A stretch of DNA of 15,875 nucleotides from an uncultured bacterium (lineage in GTDB: Bacteria > Planctomycetota > Phycisphaerae > Sedimentisphaerales > Anaerobacaceae), in NCBI GenBank assembly GCA_913009865.1, contig CAJVYK010000027.1, forward strand, positions 1-15,875, in the 5' to 3' direction. The notes below the pieces were generated by a model. The model worked only from the letters and a program-made list of their open reading frames with translations. It was not told the origin of the DNA and searched no databases. How positions within the stretch are numbered: position 1 is the first letter of the stretch; each line of letters starts with the position of its first letter. The position numbers and the translations under genes were made by a program. This document shows, one piece after another, positions 14,521-15,875 of the stretch.

Positions 14521-14709
14521 ATGATCGATCGGACGAGCTTCTTGTCAGGCGCGAACGCGACGTTTATCGCCGAGCTCCATGGCAAATACGTAACCGATCC
14601 CGGTTCCGTCGGTCCAAGCTGGGCGCGGTTTTTCGCCGAGCTCGGCGACGAGGCGCACGCCGTGATCGCGGAGCTCGGCGGTGCCAGCTGGACGCTCCCC
14701 GACGACGAT
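14521..14709 (+). CDS. sucA: 2-oxoglutarate dehydrogenase E1, N-terminal fragment
   Basis: Only the first 60 or so residues are present. They match the N-terminus of the thiamine-dependent E1 subunit of the 2-oxoglutarate dehydrogenase complex: FLSGANATFIAEL, then YVTDPGSVGPSWARFFAEL and a GASW motif near residue 56. This N-terminal segment in the whole enzyme binds the E2 partner. ATG at 14521 fits the usual start. The high GC and wording point to an alphaproteobacterium. The gene stops at about 14700-14709, where sequence from an inverted, unrelated gene begins. Its upstream side joins the low-GC piece after nine A (14502-14510), so no native ribosome-binding site is visible. It is a fragment created by a chimeric join. 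Confidence 0.8.
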
Positions 14710-15402
14710 CGTTTCGCCGATGGCGATGTCGTCGGCGAAGACATGCTGGGCCTCCACCTTGACCCCGTGACGGGCCAGGTGCAGGCAGATGTCGGCACTC
14801 GCGATCTCGCCGTGGCCCTCGTCGCCGCCTTGGGGATTGATGGCCATCACGTGGACCTTCTTGGCCTCGACCAGGAACGGCAGGGCGTCGTTGACGGCGC
14901 GGGTGGCCAGGCGGCTGGCGTCCCAGGCGATCATCACCCGTTCGCCGATGGTCGGGTAGCTGCCGATGAACGGCACGATCAGGACCGGCCGGCCGATCGA
15001 CAGGATCAGCCGGTCCGGCATGTCGTTGGCCGCCGCCGCGTCGTCGCCGTCAGGGTCGCGCTGACCGACGATCGCAAGGTCGCTGTAACGGGCATGCAGG
15101 GCCAGGGTATCGATCATCTCCCCCTCGGCCGAGCGCCACTCGTGGGAGAGACCGGCACGCTCGGCCGCCTCTCGGAACGCCTTCTCCGCGCTGGCCGCGC
15201 GCTGGCGGATCGCTTCGGTCTGGGCCTCGAAGATGTCGTCGGGGATCTGGATCCTGATGAACCCGGGAACATAATGATCGGCGATCACGTGAAGGCCGGT
15301 CAAGTGGGCCCTATGAGCCACCGCCAGATTGACCGCCGCTTCGAGCCGGACGGCGCCTTGCTTGGTATGGTCGACGCTAACCAGAATGTCCTTGAGGGCC
15401 AT
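14707..15402 (-). CDS. Universal stress protein (UspA family), 3'-truncated
   Basis: The ATG at 15402 is preceded by AGGAG about 10 nt upstream. MALKDILVSVDHTKQGAVRL is the first strand and helix of a UspA domain, and VMIAWDASRLATRAV near 156-170 starts the second, so it is a tandem-domain universal stress protein as in Alphaproteobacteria. 232 codons are intact to IAIGETI. A normal protein would go on for about 40-45 residues containing the GxxG-9-G(S/T) nucleotide-binding segment. That end is missing and replaced by antisense sucA sequence. The frame stays open by chance to 14545, giving a false C-terminus. Confidence 0.85.
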
Positions 15403-15468
15403 GTTCTCTTCTCCTTGGGGCCGAGCGCGGGGATCGCCCACGGTTTATACGAATTCGCCCGTTTCCGC

Positions 15469-15510
15469 TAGAGCACATTTCGTTCGCGTAGGTTCACTCC
15501 GTGTGCTCTA
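15469..15510. repeat. Palindromic repeat, TAGAGCACA/TGTGCTCTA
   Basis: TAGAGCACA (15469-15477) pairs perfectly with TGTGCTCTA (15502-15510) across a 24-nt loop. It lies in the 226-nt gap between the usp and mannose-1-phosphate guanylyltransferase fragments. From memory, such GCTAGAGCACATTTCGTTC elements are frequent in alphaproteobacterial gaps, supporting the origin of this piece. Confidence 0.6.
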
Positions 15511-15521
15511 TCTATTTGTTA

Positions 15522-15573
15522 TAGCGCATTTTCCGATCGTTCAAATGATTCCATTCGAACGGAAAAAGCTCTA
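15522..15573. repeat. Palindromic repeat, alphaproteobacterial GCATTTTCCGATCG type
   Basis: The left side TAGCGCATTTTCCGATCGTT and the right side, which ends GAACGGAAAAAGCTCTA, form an imperfect inverted repeat around CAAATGATTCCATT. The pattern is a familiar intergenic palindrome in Alphaproteobacteria (from memory). It lies 12 nt after the repeat at 15469-15510. Confidence 0.6.
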
Positions 15574-15628
15574 GGCTTCTCGGCCGATTTCCACTAGCAA
15601 GGGGAGCCGAGGCGGCAGGAGGGGCGGC

Positions 15629-15805
15629 ATGGCGCCGAGCAAGGGATCGAATATTCATCCGGTGATCCTTTCCGGGGGCTCGGGAATGCGGCTGTGGCCG
15701 CTTTCGAGGGCGCTCTTTCCCAAGCAACTCCTGGCCCTCCATTCCGAGCGCAGCATGCTCCAGGAAACGGCGGCCAGGGTCCGCGACGACGGCTTCGCCG
15801 CCCCC
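15629..15805 (+). CDS. Mannose-1-phosphate guanylyltransferase, N-terminal fragment
   Basis: ATG at 15629 has GGAGG about 8 nt upstream. The frame gives 59 codons before the terminal adapter. HPVILSGGSGMRLWPLSRAL followed by FPKQLLAL is the nucleotide-binding signature of GDP-mannose pyrophosphorylases (GGxGxRLWPLSR...PKQ). The enzyme makes GDP-mannose from GTP and mannose-1-phosphate for polysaccharides. The full protein is usually about 350-480 residues, so nearly all is missing. It belongs to the high-GC piece and is not part of the polysaccharide operon at 4620-12896, despite the tempting theme. Confidence 0.85.
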
Positions 15806-15871
15806 AGATCGGAAGAGCACACGTCTGAACTCCAGTCACATTCCTTTATCTCGTATGCCGTCTTCTGCTTG
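15806..15871 (+). other. Second copy of the Illumina TruSeq-type adapter at the contig end (artefact)
   Basis: It is identical over 66 nt to 13947-14012, with the same index bases, and is followed by AAAA to the window end. It truncates the guanylyltransferase fragment. On the minus strand it yields the false start MTGVQTCALPIW, another well-known adapter-derived peptide. Confidence 0.99.
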
Positions 15872-15875
15872 AAAA

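Noticed and set aside
14545..15471. Long overlapping open frames on both strands, suggesting a novel sense-antisense gene pair
   Set aside because: The minus frame is a real UspA gene up to 14707. The plus frame is antisense to it after the sucA fragment, and high GC keeps both open. The extensions come from the chimeric join.
15629..15805. Mannose-1-phosphate guanylyltransferase as part of the exopolysaccharide operon
   Set aside because: It lies beyond the adapter on high-GC DNA from another organism. Shared polysaccharide theme is coincidence.
13947..15871. 66-nt perfect direct repeats flanking a gene-bearing 1.8-kb segment, like a transposon or genomic island
   Set aside because: The repeats are the synthetic Illumina adapter with index and poly-A tail, so the segment is an assembly artefact.

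Overview
The window is an assembled metagenomic contig made of parts that do not belong together. Positions 1-13946 are one coherent bacterial block of moderate GC. Positions 13947-14012 and 15806-15871 are identical 66-nt copies of an Illumina TruSeq-type read-through adapter, index bases ATTCCT. Between them, 14013-15805 holds a low-GC stretch and high-GC alphaproteobacterial-type gene fragments that are unrelated to the main block. I find no convincing undescribed system. The most important result is that the right-hand 1.9 kb is an assembly artefact.

Main block, 1-13946. The gene content and style suggest an environmental Planctomycetota (PVC) bacterium, perhaps Phycisphaerae. This is inferred from the long soluble tail on the WecA-like transferase, the type II secretion genes beside an exopolysaccharide operon, and the abundant short palindromic or tandem elements in gaps and even inside genes. 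I hold it with moderate confidence only. From 12896 down to 4620 one minus-strand operon runs wza-like export lipoprotein, Wzc-like BY-kinase/co-polymerase, CpsB-type PHP tyrosine phosphatase, O-antigen-ligase-like protein with TPR tail, and WecA-like polyprenyl-phosphate sugar-1-phosphate transferase. These cover lipid-linked sugar initiation, chain polymerisation or ligation, chain-length control, phosphoregulation and outer-membrane export of a surface polysaccharide. Below it, also on the minus strand, lie gspE, gspF and a pseudopilin gene that runs off the left edge: the motor, platform and pilin of a type II secretion or type IV pilus-like machine.

The gaps in the main block are rich in small structure. 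The gap 4214-4619 has inverted decamer repeats, a hairpin and a perfect 20-nt palindrome. The gap 1754-2407 has heptamer repeats, a near-consensus minus-strand promoter, a boxA-like motif and a doubtful 81-residue ORF. Two elements of this kind sit in frame inside genes: an 82-nt imperfect palindrome in the wecA homologue and a short repeat-like piece at the start of gspE. The gap 12897-13268 has a 25-codon relic of a second gspE and a textbook TTGACA-17-TACAAT promoter. That promoter faces a plus-strand lipoprotein with an aspartic-protease-like DTG motif, which the adapter truncates.

Artefactual right end, 13947-15875. The order is adapter, poly-A, a ~490-nt low-GC piece with two overlapping bacterial or phage-like reading frames (one interrupted by TAA), the 5' end of sucA, an inverted 3'-truncated universal stress protein gene, alphaproteobacterial-type palindromes, the first 59 codons of a mannose-1-phosphate guanylyltransferase, and the adapter again. 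Gene neighbourhoods across 13947 should not be read as biology.
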